A stretch of 64,000 nt of DNA from Amphiura filiformis (lineage: Eukaryota; Echinodermata; Ophiuroidea; Amphilepidida; Amphiuridae): positions 35,135,293-35,199,292 of the forward strand of contig NC_092639.1 in assembly GCF_039555335.1 (NCBI RefSeq), given 5' to 3'. The translations under genes were made by a program, and so were the position numbers. The first letter of the stretch is position 1; each line of letters begins with the position of its first letter. The notes under the pieces were generated by a model. It searched no databases. It was not told where the DNA came from and worked only from the letters and a program-made list of their open reading frames with translations. Of the stretch, positions 1 through 11,224 are shown piece by piece.

Positions 1-364
1 ATACTGAGGTCAAAGGTCAAGAGCCATGAGGTCAACTTATAATATACCATTAAGACTTTTGGTTAAAATTTGAACAGTTTAAATCCTAATATGCATAATG
101 GGTACATGTACACTGTACCTTCATGTATTTGGTGGTATCCATGGTCACATACAGCAGTCAAAGGTCATTTAAGGTTATGTTTGTTTACCACTCATACATT
201 TTGTCATTTAACTGTTCTATCTTTTCTAATTTAAATCGGCCCATGGTGCAGGCATCTTGCATCACAAACGTTTCTAGTTTGTTCTGATTTTGCTGCAGCA
301 TGGTAGTACAAGTATGCTTGACAGTGTGTTTTAGAGACCAAAGTCCCGGGGTAAAGTTCTGCTT

Positions 365-594
365 AAAAGCCAAAGTACATAGTCAGATTTTTTACTCGGG
401 CTTTCGCGATCAATAAGTTAAAGAAAGAAAAACAAAAGAAAGTCGATGCAAAGAAAGAAAGAAAAGGGGAAAAAATTAAAGAAGAAAGAAAGAACTAATG
501 AAAGAGGAAAGAAGCAAGTTCTGCTTAAAATCCAATGTACAATTGTACATAGTCGGATTTTTTACTTGGGCTTTCGTGATCAATAAACTGGTAG
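365..594. repeat. Local duplication flanking a GAAA-rich microsatellite
   Basis: About 65 bp beginning AGTTCTGCTTAAAA and ending CGATCAATAA occurs at 356-416 and again at 515-584 with minor changes. Between the copies lies a purine-rich GAAA/GAAAGAAA tract at about 421-512. No coding signal is seen, and positions 1-355 show nothing recognisable. Confidence 0.7.
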
Positions 595-959
595 ATTCCA
601 AAATTGTTTAGTATTGAAGTAAACCATTATAATATGCAAGATATGTTGCATTCGATTTTATCACTTTTATTGTCACTAATCATCTAATTATATATACTCT
701 TTATGACCATTTTACTATTGAACACTTTAATTTTAAATAATTATCAGTATAATTTTGAGTTCAACGGAATGTGTTAATTCATCATGATTAAATAATAATA
801 ACATATTTTTATCAAAATTTGACTATGGCATAGTCTAGTAAAGGGATAATGCAAGAGGTTATGGTAAAATACCACCAGAAAAAATTGCTTACAAATAAAA
901 TTGATAATTGACTGCTTGTTATGAAAGAAAATATGTCAGATACTAGCATTAGAAATTTG

Positions 960-1412
960 AACATGTCTTTGATTTTTTGTGGCACATGGCTAGAGTTGTA
1001 GGACATCATCATCACCAACCACGTACAGAATAACTGTATTTTTAAACCCTGGGAAACAAGCAATCTGTAGTTGAGATCGGCCATTGCCATTTTGAGGAAT
1101 AGGAGTAAAATCATAATATTTTGGAACAGAATACTTTTTCAATACTTTTGCTGTCTGTGTTTGATCATGGATAGGTCAAGAGGTTATCAATACCCTCTAA
1201 GTTTGTAGAGTGTTTTAGGACATCATATCATCAACCACTTGCAGTCTAATGTATTTTCATCCCTATAGCCTGCAAACTGTAGTAGTTTAGATGGCCATTG
1301 CCATTTTGAGGAATAGGAGTAAAATCATATTTTGAAACAGGATACTTATTCAATAAGTACATGTATTGCTGGTTTTTTTTTGTTCATGGATAGGACAAGA
1401 GATTTTCAATAT
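960..1412. repeat. Diverged tandem duplication, about 214-bp period
   Basis: The segment containing GCCATTGCCATTTTGAGGAA at about 1079 recurs at about 1293. Flanking words such as CATGGATAGG and ACATCATCA line up in the same order in both copies. The copies have diverged by small indels. No open frame is shared, so this is taken as non-coding duplication. The stretch 1413-2036 shows no feature. Confidence 0.65.
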
Positions 1413-2036
1413 TTTAACAAGTTTTGTAGAGTGCTTTTACCACAATTGTGCAGGGCATCATATTTAATGTGAGATGCCAGGCTTTTTTTATAGTAAATTT
1501 GCCAAACCCAGGAGCCAAACTAACATGCTAGTGAGCAGTGATCTCAATTTCATAGTTGCATGAAAAATAAACAGTATACCAAGACATGGATTTCATGTTC
1601 TGTGTTTTTCTAACCTAGTCTCTATTATACTGTTTAAACAAAAATTTACAGAACTTCTGAGAGTGAAAACTGGAAATGTTAAAACTGTCCTTCATGTACC
1701 GGATGTCCCCAAAAAAGGTTACATGTAGATTTTTGAGAATAATCTAAGTTAATGTTAACAAATATAAATATCCTTTTCATGACATAATCTATGTACCCTC
1801 TACTAGAACCCCTGTGAATTGCGAAGATTGAACAAAAACATTGCACCATACACATTTTACGAAAATTACAGCAGATCGAGGAAGCTTTTTAATGTCCAAT
1901 ATGGCTTCCACAAAGAAAACATTAATTAGTGACAGTTCCTTGTCTTCTGTCCACGTCTTACTCGAGAATCTTTGGTGAATGCTAATGTATTTTGGCCATG
2001 CTATTACTATTGCTTGTAAAACAAATTAAACTCTAT

Positions 2037-2392
2037 AAAGTATAACTTCTAAAAATTTCTAAATAGGTAAAAAATGTATCCTTGGGACCATCATCATCAT
2101 CATCATCATTAGTTGGCTGCGGCTTCTTCAACTATTGCTATCTTGGGCAAGTGAAACAATTTTGTTTGGCTGCAGCATCCCTTCAGTATCCTTGGGACTA
2201 ATATTCTAAAAATAATATAAAGTATAATTTCTAAAAATTTCTAAATAGGTAAAAAATGTATCCTTGGGACCATCATCATCATCATCATTAGTTGGCTGCG
2301 GCTTCTCCAACTATTGTGATCATGGGCAAGTGAAACAATTTTGTTTGGCTGCAGCATCCCTTCAGTATCCTTGGGACCAATATTCTAATATT
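2037..2392. repeat. Tandem duplication, 182-bp period, with CAT microsatellite
   Basis: Two near-identical head-to-tail copies are present. GTATCCTTGGGACCATCATC occurs in both at a spacing of about 182 bases, each followed by a (CAT)n run and then TTGGCTGCGGCTTCT. The second copy differs by a shorter CAT run and a few substitutions, indicating a recent duplication. Confidence 0.85.
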
Positions 2393-2499
2393 GACCCTAA
2401 CATGCCTGATGAGCACTACAAAATACTACATGATAGTGATACATGTATATGCACTGCGTGTGTGTGCATCTCACATGATGTGATAATGCAAAGTGACAT

Positions 2500-2700
2500 G
2501 TATAACAGGCACGCTTTCATTGGCCCGGCCAGCGAAAGACCTGTGACCAAGTGTCGCCAACCTGGTGCTTGGCATGCAAGGGGTCTTGGGTTCGAATCCC
2601 ACCCAGAGCAAACAACTTCTTTGTTTGTTTCTCTCTTTATACCTTCCTTCTTTCCCTTCCAGTCACCCAAAAGCCCTTCGGGCGTTAGGGTTAGTGATAT
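2500..2700 (+). mobile_element. tRNA-derived SINE, copy 1
   Basis: A polymerase III B box (GGTTCGAATCC at about 2589) lies downstream of tRNA-like sequence. It is followed by a pyrimidine-rich body and a 3' segment ending GGGCGTTAGGGTT. A second, more diverged copy with the same B box, T/C-rich middle and GGGCGTTAGGGTT end lies at about 40.1-40.35 kb. The shared order of parts supports one SINE family. The exact 5' end is uncertain because the A box is degraded. Confidence 0.65.
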
Positions 2701-2898
2701 ATTGTACTTGTCATTGACTGTTTATGTAATTGAGGGCTGTGATATAAAAAATTTGAAAAACTCTTTATGATCATGGCAGTTTATATTTTCAGTAGGTTTA
2801 TTGCTGACATGGGGAAGAGTAGCTGCTGTGGACCATAGGGGCACATAGCTGAGAGATATAAAAGCCAAAACTCGCCCATTTATCTTTTTGAAGGACAC

Positions 2899-2950
2899 TT
2901 GCAGGCCTGTAACCAGGGGGGCCAAAGGGGCCAAAATGGCCAAAAAGTCC
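2899..2950. repeat. Left half of a host repeat split by the DIRS element
   Basis: The left flank reads GGCCTGTAACCAGG followed by GGCC-rich sequence and AAAAAGTCC. The right flank of the DIRS element ends at about 10190 with the inverted equivalent (CCTGGTTACGGGCC). The DIRS element therefore appears to have landed inside a palindrome-like repeat whose arms now flank it. Confidence 0.5.
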
Positions 2951-3134
2951 CAGACTCAGTACACCGGTCGATCTTACCGTTTCCGATGTTGATTAAGATA
3001 CTTCTTGCATCGATCCCGAGATGCGGAAAAAACCAATAGTCATTTTGTCCCACATAAATGAATAAATAACAAAACCCCGATCCCCGGTGGACTCACCCAA
3101 AAGGTGACGTCACACCATATGATCGCCCTTATCC
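2951..3134 (+). repeat. DIRS left inverted terminal repeat
   Basis: It starts at AGACTCAGTACACCGGTCGA and runs to GATCGCCCTTATCC, matching in reverse complement the block ending at 10025. It includes the palindromic octamer TGACGTCA at 3105-3112, a CRE/ATF-like sequence that could act in the element's promoter (inference). Confidence 0.88.
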
Positions 3135-3923
3135 TCCTTGGTCTCCGACTGACACAGACGTGCCTATCGATTGTTCATAGCACTGTGTATCAATTCTCGA
3201 CCAAGGCGAGATATACGGTTGTAGTTTCACACCTTAGGTAAAACCAAACCGGTATTGTTCGGCTGAGGATAGTTTTGACGGCATTTTCTGACGAAAAAGT
3301 GACAAAAAACGATCCAAAACTTAGCTACATATCGTGCCTCCGTTTGTATACGGGACACACACGAGCAATTCAAAATGGCCGCTTCGTTGACGCCATTCAT
3401 TTTGTTTCCCACGTAAACAACCATTGCAGCCTGTAAGTTACAATAGATGTTTGTACATACACATTGTATTTCATGTACGGTAGGTTATTGTTGCTATGTT
3501 AGGGTGATTACTCTATCGTTATGTCTTCATTACCGTCCAATAAAGACGAGTTAATCAGATATTCATACGGTGGGGATTGGTAGGGACCCGTCTGACATTT
3601 TAGTAATAAAGTTAGCCAGTCCTTACTTTACCAGTAACGTTAGCGACCAGCCTCCGTGCTCAGGTTTGCTTACTGGGCTTGAGTCGCGTGTTGGGGGGGT
3701 AGTGCCCCCTCCCTTTCTCCTCGCTTCGCCTCGGCCCTGTCGGGCTTGCCCTTCCCTGGTGACGGAGCGGACCCACACCGCTCTGTTTCACCCACAGGGA
3801 GTGCTCACGATCTTCTAGATGTCTTTCTTTTGCTTAGGACTCTCCGAGTTCCAGCTTGACGATTTGGATAGGCTCCGCCATCGCCATAAGACGAAGAAGA
3901 AATCTACCAAGGGCACTGGTAAG

Positions 3924-4376
3924 GTCGATCACGGTGGATTCTGCTGTGACAGCCCCTATGGGTCATGGCAGGTCTGCTTAAGGGGCTCCGGTCCCCGGAC
4001 AAGCAGGCGGTTCCTTCGGGACTGCTAAGCGGCGTCCAAAGGCTCAGCAGCCAGCGAAAGCACTGACTATACGTCGGAGCAAAGTAGCAGGCAGCAGAGC
4101 GGTAACCACCAGCGAAAACCCTAGCGGGTTTTGCAGCAGGAGGATACCAGTCGATCACGGTAGATTCTGCTGTGACAGCCCCTATGGGTCATGGCAGGTC
4201 TGCTTAAGGGGCTCCGGTCCCCGGACAAGCAGGCGGTTCCTTCGAGGACTGCTAAGCGGCGTCCAAAGGCTCAGCAGCCAGCGAAAGCACTGACTATACG
4301 TCGGAGCAAAGTAGCAGGCAGCAGAGCGGTAACCACCAGCGAAACCCTAGCGGGTTTGTAGCAGGAGGATACCAGT
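3924..4376. repeat. 226-bp tandem duplication inside the DIRS gag region
   Basis: The block beginning GTCGATCACGGT at 3924 repeats at 4150 almost base for base, including CCCCTATGGGTCATGGCAGG and GACTATACGTCGGAGC. One-base indels between the copies change the reading frame. Confidence 0.9.
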
Positions 4377-4589
4377 CCTCTAGCGAAAATCCTCACGGGT
4401 TTTTAGCAGGAGGACACCCGTCTGTTGCAGGCATATCTACAGGCTCAAACAGCCACAGTAGTAGCCAGCGACGGGCAGCATACAAGGGTACCCCGGGCTT
4501 GCCTGGGTTGAACCCTAGCATGCATGGGTTCAGCAGAGACGATACCGCGGCTAACGCTGTGGGTGTAGTCTTAGCAGAACCAACTGGGG

Positions 4590-6170
4590 TTGTCACACGG
4601 CAGCGCTTCCATGGCGGGACCGCCGAGTGATACCCTGGGCCCTAGAATAGCTGCTGGCTGTCCACAGGGACTGGCTGGCGATTATTCAGGGGTTGGGCTC
4701 GCAGTCTCTCACGGGACAGCGACCCAGGTGCATTCGGTGGCAGCTACAAAGACGAGCTACGGCTTGACTTCAGTGGTAGCCGCTATGCACCCGCCCATAG
4801 CTGCCGTGAGTGGTCCGCCACACACAGCGACCTTGGGCGAAGCTCTAGAGGGTACAGTAAGTAGCTTGAACAGCCTAGCTGATCAACAACCCACTTATGT
4901 CCTCGAGAGCCAGCGGAGCGTGGGTGATCCATTACCGTCAATGGGTCAATTACCCTCTCTTGATCGATCACTGTCAAATCAACAGGGCATAGCTCCATTG
5001 ATTGACGCTGCCTATTCAGGTGGCGAGGTGATTGATCGGGGGTATGCACGCTCAGCTACCCGTGGTACTAGGCAAGCTCCCTCTAGCCAAGGGACAGCCG
5101 GTATAGCGGGGTACCCATACACACGGCTTGATCCCCTTGCGGGGAACGCAGTGAGGCATGGGTACAGTGGGACACCGCCGGGAGCCCTCACGGGCACCTA
5201 CGCTAGTACCGCGCCGCTACCACGCCAGCACACAGCTTGATCCCCAAACAGGGAACGCAGTGTGGCGAGGGTACAGCGGTCCACAGTTGGGAACCCTCAC
5301 GGGTACCCACGCTGATACCGCACCGGTACCGCAGCACCGCCTTTAGTCGCCACAGTCTCTGTGGCAACAAGGGGGAGGCGGTGCTGGTACTGCAGTACCA
5401 TGGGGTTACCCTGGTGGCGGATCCTTTCAGGGTCAGCTGCCGGCTGGGTATGCCCGTGGTACCCGCCGCAGGGTGTTTCTTCCACGGCCTAGCACCGTGG
5501 CAAGTGTCGCCTAGCGATGGCCACGCAGTACCAACATCAGCTGTTGACCAGGCCAGCCGGCATGGAGCTAACCCAGATCTTGATCAGGGTAGGCCCGTGC
5601 TGCTAGCGCTAGGACGACGGCTGCGAGAGCATCTTGCGGACCCAGTGGTGCCATGGCGGATACCTCAGGGTCTTGCGGAGTACTCCCTCTTCTGCTGGCA
5701 GGTAGTCGGCGAGCCACACAGTGGTTATGCCTTCTTACCCGCTTTCAGATGCCCGTCCTCAGTTACCGTCATCATCGGAGCATGATACGGATACTGTGGG
5801 CGAGGAAAGGAGTCGGAAGCTGAGTCCGGTAGTGACATCACTACATTCTCCTTCCCCCGCTGCCCCCGCGAGGGGAGCAACAGCACTGATCTTCCTCCGG
5901 ACACCCCCTAAGGGGGAGTCCATGGAGGAGGACCAGGGGATCCTTTCAGTAGGATGCTCAGCTGCTGCTTCCTCACTGGGGACGCCTGCACTCTCATTCC
6001 CGGCAAACCTCACGGGTAGATATCGTAGGGCTGTCGAGCTCAGTAGAGCTATGACGCCGCGTGCTTGCACGCTTCCTCTGCGTGTAACGCGGGAGGACCA
6101 CGGAACCTACCTGAGGGGATCCGAGAGGGACCCAGATGTCGCAAGCGTATCACGCTCAGACAACATCTGA
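4590..6170 (+). pseudogene. DIRS gag-like region, broken
   Basis: This region lies between the left repeat and the reverse transcriptase, where DIRS elements carry their first (gag-like) ORF. An open frame at 4590-5240 encodes about 216 residues rich in Ala, Gly, Pro, Ser and Thr. It then breaks, and further short frames continue to about 6170. A 109-bp duplication (cores at about 5120 and 5229, each CACAC(G/A)GCTTGATCCCC) lies within it. No zinc knuckle or other gag hallmark was recognised, so the assignment rests on position and composition. The surrounding 3570-4590 has only short frames disrupted by the 226-bp duplication. Confidence 0.4.
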
Positions 6171-6659
6171 GCTCTTCCGCGAGGTGAGCCTATTAGCGGT
6201 GCTAACAGCTAGCCTCAACGAGAGCTCCATGGGCCTAGCCCATAGGGTGTCCACTCAGTGCCGGGGGGAGGGGCCTGCCACTCCAATCGCTCAACGCGAT
6301 GGAAAGGCAGGGTCCTTTTTTTCTTTGGATGCTTCTGCGCTACGGTGGAGGACCGTGCAAATAAGCTACCAACGGGAGCACTCTGAAGAGGTCGGAAACT
6401 GCCCTTACCATGGGTAGGAGCTCCGACTTCAGCAGGCCGTGCACCACCAACAGTACCCGAGCCCACTACCTCTGCAGCACCCATTCTGGGAGGCGCAAGG
6501 GTAGCACAGGATCAGCTGGCAAGCCCCGAAGAAGAGCAAGCGCTCTTCCAAGGGAAGCTAGGCAGAGCATTCCTGGGGGGCTCAGCGGTTTTTCCACAGG
6601 GGGATCTCCCAGTGGACGACCGCTTATGGCTTGCACCCAGAGGTGGGAAACCATCTCTC

Positions 6660-7290
6660 TGAGCGCCTGGGTATGGTCAGTGGTGAGTGGGGGTTACAGA
6701 CTGGCAACCCAGTCTCCCAACATTCGTCTGCACATTTCAGAGGTCCACAGTAGTACCGTCAGACGGCCCCCAGCGTCGGGCACTACTGACAGGGATCACA
6801 CAGCTTCTCACGAAGCGGGCGATTGTCCCGGTCTACCCCCGTTCTCTACGGTGATCTTGGAGCCATTGGCTCCAAGGAAGACTGGCGACGGGAGCCCCAT
6901 CCGGAACCGCAGGCTGTTGAACACGTTCTTCAGGCCCAAAAGGTTCAGAATGGGGACTCTCGCCTCGGTGCTAGCCTGCCCCATCAGGGGCATGGGAACA
7001 GCATCGCTAGATCTCTCGGACGCCTATCTGCATATGCCAATCGCCTCTCAAGATCGGAGGCATCTGCGCTTCTAGGTACAGGATCAAAATTACCAGTTTT
7101 GATACCGGCCATCCGGCCTGTCCATCTCTCCCAGGGTGTTAACACTCTTGGTCAGAGCGGTGGCAGCGTACCTGAAGCACAGGGGTGTCAACATCAGTTG
7201 CTACCTGGACGTTTGGCTCATATACGGACGCACTCCACTGAAGACTACGGGTCTCATGGGGTTGATAGTCCGTAGGGTGCGGGACCCTGG
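6660..7290 (+). pseudogene. DIRS reverse transcriptase, degenerate
   Basis: The frame ending near 7075 reads, in order, a GGYRL motif, LLNTFFRPKRFRMGTLAS, then VLACPIRG and SLDLSDAYLHMPI...RRHLRF. These match the DIRS-family RT fingers and motif A, whose catalytic Asp is present in LDLSDAY. After an in-frame stop the next block reads SPRVLTLLVRAVAAYLKHRG and then GVNISCYLDVWLI. This is motif C, in which YLDD has become YLDV (GTT codon at 7211-7213). The usual DIRS residue there is the second metal-binding Asp, so activity would be lost even without the stop. A run of T at about 7293-7307 follows. Assignment to DIRS-type RT is confident; the protein is non-functional. Confidence 0.88.
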
Positions 7291-7684
7291 ATTTTTTTTT
7301 TTTTTTTAAAAAGTCCAGCGTGGTCCCGACGCAGACACCACTATTTGTAGGGGCCCGAATCACCCTCACGGAGGGGTTCACGGTGCTCTCACCCGAGCGG
7401 GTGACGAACATGGTGCGGTGTGCCTGACTCTTGGCCGAGTCTCGGGCAAAACCCGCTGTGGCATGGATGAAGGTGGTAGGCCTAATGGCCAGTATGGTAG
7501 ACCTCGTACTGTACTGCCGTTTCTACGTTAGGCTTACCCAACTACACCTTCTAGCCTGCTTGCAGGCCCAGTCGTCACCAATATCCCTCGCGGTTCCGTT
7601 GTCGGAGATCGCGCGAGAGAACTCTGGTGGTGGACCCATCAGCCCAATTTGACCCAGGGTGTCAGGTTTCCTGCACCCCCGGTA

Positions 7685-8425
7685 TGTCACGTAGTCACGA
7701 CCATAGCGTCGAGCCGGGGCTGGGGGGTCCACATCCACGAGACTCCGCCTCGGCCTATGGGGGCCATAGAGACAGAGTTTCACATCAACCTCCCTCGCTT
7801 ACGAGGAGGTGATCGTGGAATCACATACCGTTGTCCTGACGGATAGCACAACCGTGGTAGCCTACCCCAACAGACAAGGGGACTCCGGGCCACCACGATT
7901 GAGCCTGCATGCACGACACCTGATAGGGTGGTGCAAGTTCAGGCAGATTACGATGAGAGCGATACACATCATCGCGAGGCGTCACCAGCATCCTCGCGCA
8001 CAATCTGTCACGAGGAAGGGTGTCGGGACCAGCAGAATGGTCCCTTGCTCCGCGAGGTCGCTCAGACGATCTTCAAGGGATGTACCACCCCTCGAAGATC
8101 TGTTCGCATCTCATCGCAATCATCCACTGCCGGTGTACTGCTTATGGGTCGCGGACCCCAAGCATTCACCGTGGACGCTCTGTCCATAGACTGGGGAGGG
8201 ATGACAGCTTATGCAGTCCCTCCGATCTCACTACTCATGAGGGTGGTGGCCAAGATCGGGTGGGAAGACTGCATTGTCATTCTGCTAGCGGCAAGGCCGC
8301 TGGCACTCCCCGAGGTACCAGATCTACTCCGGATGCCCGGAGCGGAGGTACCCAGTCTATCACTAGAGCACCTGCAGTTAGCTGCATGGCCCTTACCACG
8401 GAACACGCAGCGGAGGGATACTTTT
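7685..8425 (+). pseudogene. DIRS RNase H and connector, degenerate
   Basis: A SRGWGVHI motif at about 7710 is followed by a HINLPRLRG-like block and then, in another frame, VVLTDSTTVVAYPNRQG at about 7828-7878. This matches the RNase H strand with the catalytic Asp that precedes TTVV-Y-NRQG in DIRS and related elements. Further on, DALSIDWGGMTAYAVPP at about 8172-8222, then ILLAARPLALPEVPDLL, match the conserved connector before the recombinase. The frame changes several times, so no single protein can be read. Confidence 0.8.
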
Positions 8426-9345
8426 CATCAGAAGCTGTTTTTCTCATCGCCGGGGCTAGACGGAAGTCTACCCTCCGTGCGTATAGCCAGAGTCTGGCTC
8501 CATACTACGCTTGGTGCAATGAGACAAATAGCTCTCCCGCTAGAGCCTCTGTGCTGCTAGTTCCGGAGTTTCTGACAGAAAAGTTCCAAGCAAGACTTCA
8601 GCGGGCCACTGGGGCCAACTATAAGTCAGCTGTCCTCTCCATTCACCGAGGTTTCGAGACGGGTCGACTATCATAGCCGATGGTTACCTTATTAGTCTCA
8701 CGCCTCGACGGTATGTTCAACGAGTGTCTACCAAAAGGAAAGTGATCCTCCTAAGGGATCCCAACACAGTCTTAGATTACCTTAAGGGTCACCCTTTTGA
8801 CCTTCCGTCAAAAGCGGCGCTTAAATACGTAACTCTCAAGATGGCTTTCCGGTTTGGCGTTGGCTTCGGGACGGCGGTGCTGAGTTGCACACGGTCTCGA
8901 GGTTAGCTTCCGTGTTCACAAACACTGGAGCGACACTGTTTCGGCGCTCTGTTCTCGTGGTTACAAACGGGCGCGGTGCATACCGACATTCGTCCCTCTC
9001 CAATCCCCAGGGTTGGGCAAGGTTCGCTGAAGCCAAAGATAGGCTGGGGTGTCCGATAAGGCGCTGCAGCACTTTTCTTCCGAACACAAGCCTTGCGAGG
9101 GACTCACGACCGCATTCATCACCCTTACAGAGCCTTTCGGTCCAGCCGCTGTCGCAATGGCTGGTCCAGGTGTTGGGGGTCCGGGGATCGCGAAGGTTTC
9201 GCGTCCCACGACCCACTCGACACGAGCTATCTCATCATCTTGGGTATACCGTTCGGTTGTCCCTTGAGGAGATCTAGCAGGCGGTGTCCCGGAAGCCACC
9301 TTCGCCCTTCTCTACGATACTTCCGTTTACGTTAGTAATCAGAGA
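8425..9345 (+). pseudogene. DIRS tyrosine recombinase, degenerate
   Basis: RRKSTLRAYSQSLAPYYAWC and then ATGANYKSAVLSIHRGFETG (about 8460-8665) resemble the N-terminal SAM-like core-binding domain of DIRS recombinases. After frame changes the C-terminal part shows THSTRAISSSW (about 9210-9240), containing the HxxR signature of the catalytic domain, followed by a SLEEI-like motif at about 9260-9275. The terminal region with the nucleophilic Tyr is scrambled by frameshifts, and I could not place that residue with certainty. This domain would have performed circular-DNA integration in the intact element. Confidence 0.82.
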
Positions 9346-9651
9346 CGGGGCGGGAGGTTTTCCGGGACATTGTTCGGGCGATCATAATACGGTGGTGTAC
9401 GGGTACCAGGTTTTCAGACTATACAGAATACTCAGCATGGTAAGAACCAGTGTCGCTATTCTTAACCACCAAACTTATTAAGTAAGGAGGTTTATGTCTG
9501 TGATCGCGTGGTCTTTTTGTTTCCCGACCGTTGGGGAAAATATTTTCTGACCTCGCGAAAACCATCGTTACCGCCCCGATCCTGATCAGATGCTGACCAA
9601 TCTTGTACCTCCATCCGTCCGGTTACTTGCTAGATCGATCTTTCAGATGTT

Positions 9652-9772
9652 GATGCAAGAAGTATCTTAATCAACATCGGAACGGTAAGATCGACCGGTG
9701 TACTGAGTCTAGTCCCAAACAAAATGTTTGGTAGACTCATAACCGTCGATCTTACCTTTCCGATGTTGATTA
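9652..9772 (+). repeat. DIRS internal complementary region (ICR)
   Basis: The left half (9652-9710, ending GGTGTACTGAGTCT) is the reverse complement of the outer left end of the element. The right half (9711-9772, starting AGTCCCAAACAAAATG) is the reverse complement of the outer right end. The two halves abut, as expected if the ICR templates joining of the ends during circle formation. Confidence 0.88.
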
Positions 9773-9821
9773 TCCCGACCCCGCCACCCCTACAAGTTTG
9801 GTCCGGTAGGGATCCCAAGTC

Positions 9822-10025
9822 GGATAAGGGCGATCATATGGTGTGACGTCACCTTTTGGGTGAGTCCACCGGGGATCGGGGGTTTTGTTATTTATTCATT
9901 TATGTGGGACAAAATGACTATTGGTTTTTCCGCATCTCGGGATCGATGCAAGAAGTATCTTAATCAACATCGGAAAGGTAAGATCGCACCGGTTATGAGT
10001 CTACCAAACATTTTTGTTTGGGACT
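9822..10025 (-). repeat. DIRS right inverted terminal repeat
   Basis: It runs from GGATAAGGGCGATCATATGG to the terminus TTTGTTTGGGACT. It is the reverse complement of the left repeat plus about 20 additional terminal bases that have no counterpart on the left but match the ICR right half. TGACGTCA is at 9844-9851. Confidence 0.88.
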
Positions 10026-10059
10026 ATTTTCGAGCGTAGCGAGTGAAAAAAAATTTTTG

Positions 10060-10165
10060 ACAAAAAAAGGTCCAAATTTTGAAAAAAAAGTCCACTTTTT
10101 CAAAATCCGCCCCAATCCAAAAAGGTCCAAATTTTGAAAAAAAAGTCCACTTTTTCAAATCAGCC
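10060..10165. repeat. Two 55-bp direct repeats in the right DIRS flank
   Basis: AAAAAGGTCCAAATTTTG followed by AAAAAAAGTCCACTTTTTCA occurs twice in tandem. The block belongs to the host repeat interrupted by the DIRS element. Beyond it, 10200-11220 has no gene that I can support. Confidence 0.7.
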
Positions 10166-11224
10166 CCAAATAAATCCTGGTTACGGGCCTGGACAATTGG
10201 TAGAAAAATATGGCTGTGAATTTTGATCTACCTTAAGATCTGTATACCCCGGCCAGCTCTCGGCAGCCCTGAGGGCATTCATTACAAAAGATGAACGAAG
10301 ATATATTCAGCATCCCAAAATAACTGATTATGCGTGGGTTAACTTATTTTCAGTCTGACCGAGTCCTCTATCCCACCTCCGTCAACGACCTGGCGGGGCA
10401 TCACAGTTATCTTTCATCTGTGAGGGTGTGCTATTATTATATGCTCCCTGTTTATTCATGTATTCATTTTTTATTTGCCATAAAAACTATTCGGGGCATG
10501 AAAGACATAGATAGATTAATACAAGAAATATACAAACACATTATGGAGGGAAAACAAAGTCAGAAAGTTGTCATTTCCCTAAAATTATTTGTAATTAACA
10601 ACCAGGGAAGGGTGAAATTTTTAAAATTAAGCTCTTTTTTGTAGGAATTTTACAAAAGGTCAATTTTTTAAGTAAAAACATTGAAATCAGCCATTTAATC
10701 AATCAATTTTATTGACATTAAACCCAACATACAGGTATAGTCAAGAACAATACAACAATAATCTAGTTTCTACAAAATACTAATTAATACTGTCTTATAT
10801 GTATATGGCAAGAGATACAAAGCTAACAGGGAAAACATATATATATATGGAAAACTCACAAAAGTCCACGTTTTTGCCCCTGTTCCCCTCCCCCAATAAA
10901 TCCTGGCTATGGGCCATTTAATAACTATCATACCCACAAACTGTTCTTTTGAGAATTTGCTAGATTCTGTGCACCGAGCAATACAAGCTGAGCAAAATCC
11001 GGGTTTGTGAGTCAAAAAAAGTCAAAGCAAAATTAGAAAGTGAAAGTTGCAACTAATATATTTCTACTCCTCAAGGAGCCCTTAAAATATTCATCAAATT
11101 CAGCATTGATAAGCCTGGGAGACGAGTTCATTTTATTGAGGCTGCATGATTGTTGTTGATTATACTATACCCTTTGAATGCTGATACTGATCAGGCTGAT
11201 TAATAAGTTAAATTTGTATGTGTG

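Larger units (their letters stand above)
2951..10025 (+). mobile_element. DIRS-type tyrosine-recombinase retrotransposon (degenerate)
   Basis: This is about 7.1 kb bounded by inverted terminal repeats (2951-3134 and 9822-10025). An internal complementary region at 9652-9772 has halves that are the reverse complements of the outer left end and the outer right end. That inverted-repeat plus ICR arrangement is characteristic of DIRS elements, which replicate through a circular intermediate and integrate by a tyrosine recombinase rather than a DDE integrase. Inside, in order, are a gag-like Pro/Ser/Gly-rich region, reverse transcriptase, RNase H and tyrosine recombinase remnants, all on the plus strand. 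The right repeat is about 20 nt longer than the left, as described for DIRS-1. Base composition is markedly more GC-rich than the surroundings. Many stops and frameshifts, a poly-T run at about 7293 and a lost catalytic residue show the copy is dead. Confidence 0.9.

Noticed and set aside
2416-2670. Minus-strand frame containing SGWDSNPRPLACQ-like text
   Set aside because: This peptide is the familiar artefact of translating a tRNA-derived SINE B box in reverse; the DNA is the SINE described at 2.5-2.7 kb.
3100-10000. A virus or a novel multigene cassette in the GC-rich 3-10 kb block
   Set aside because: RT, RNase H, recombinase motifs and the ITR/ICR structure are all explained by a DIRS retrotransposon.
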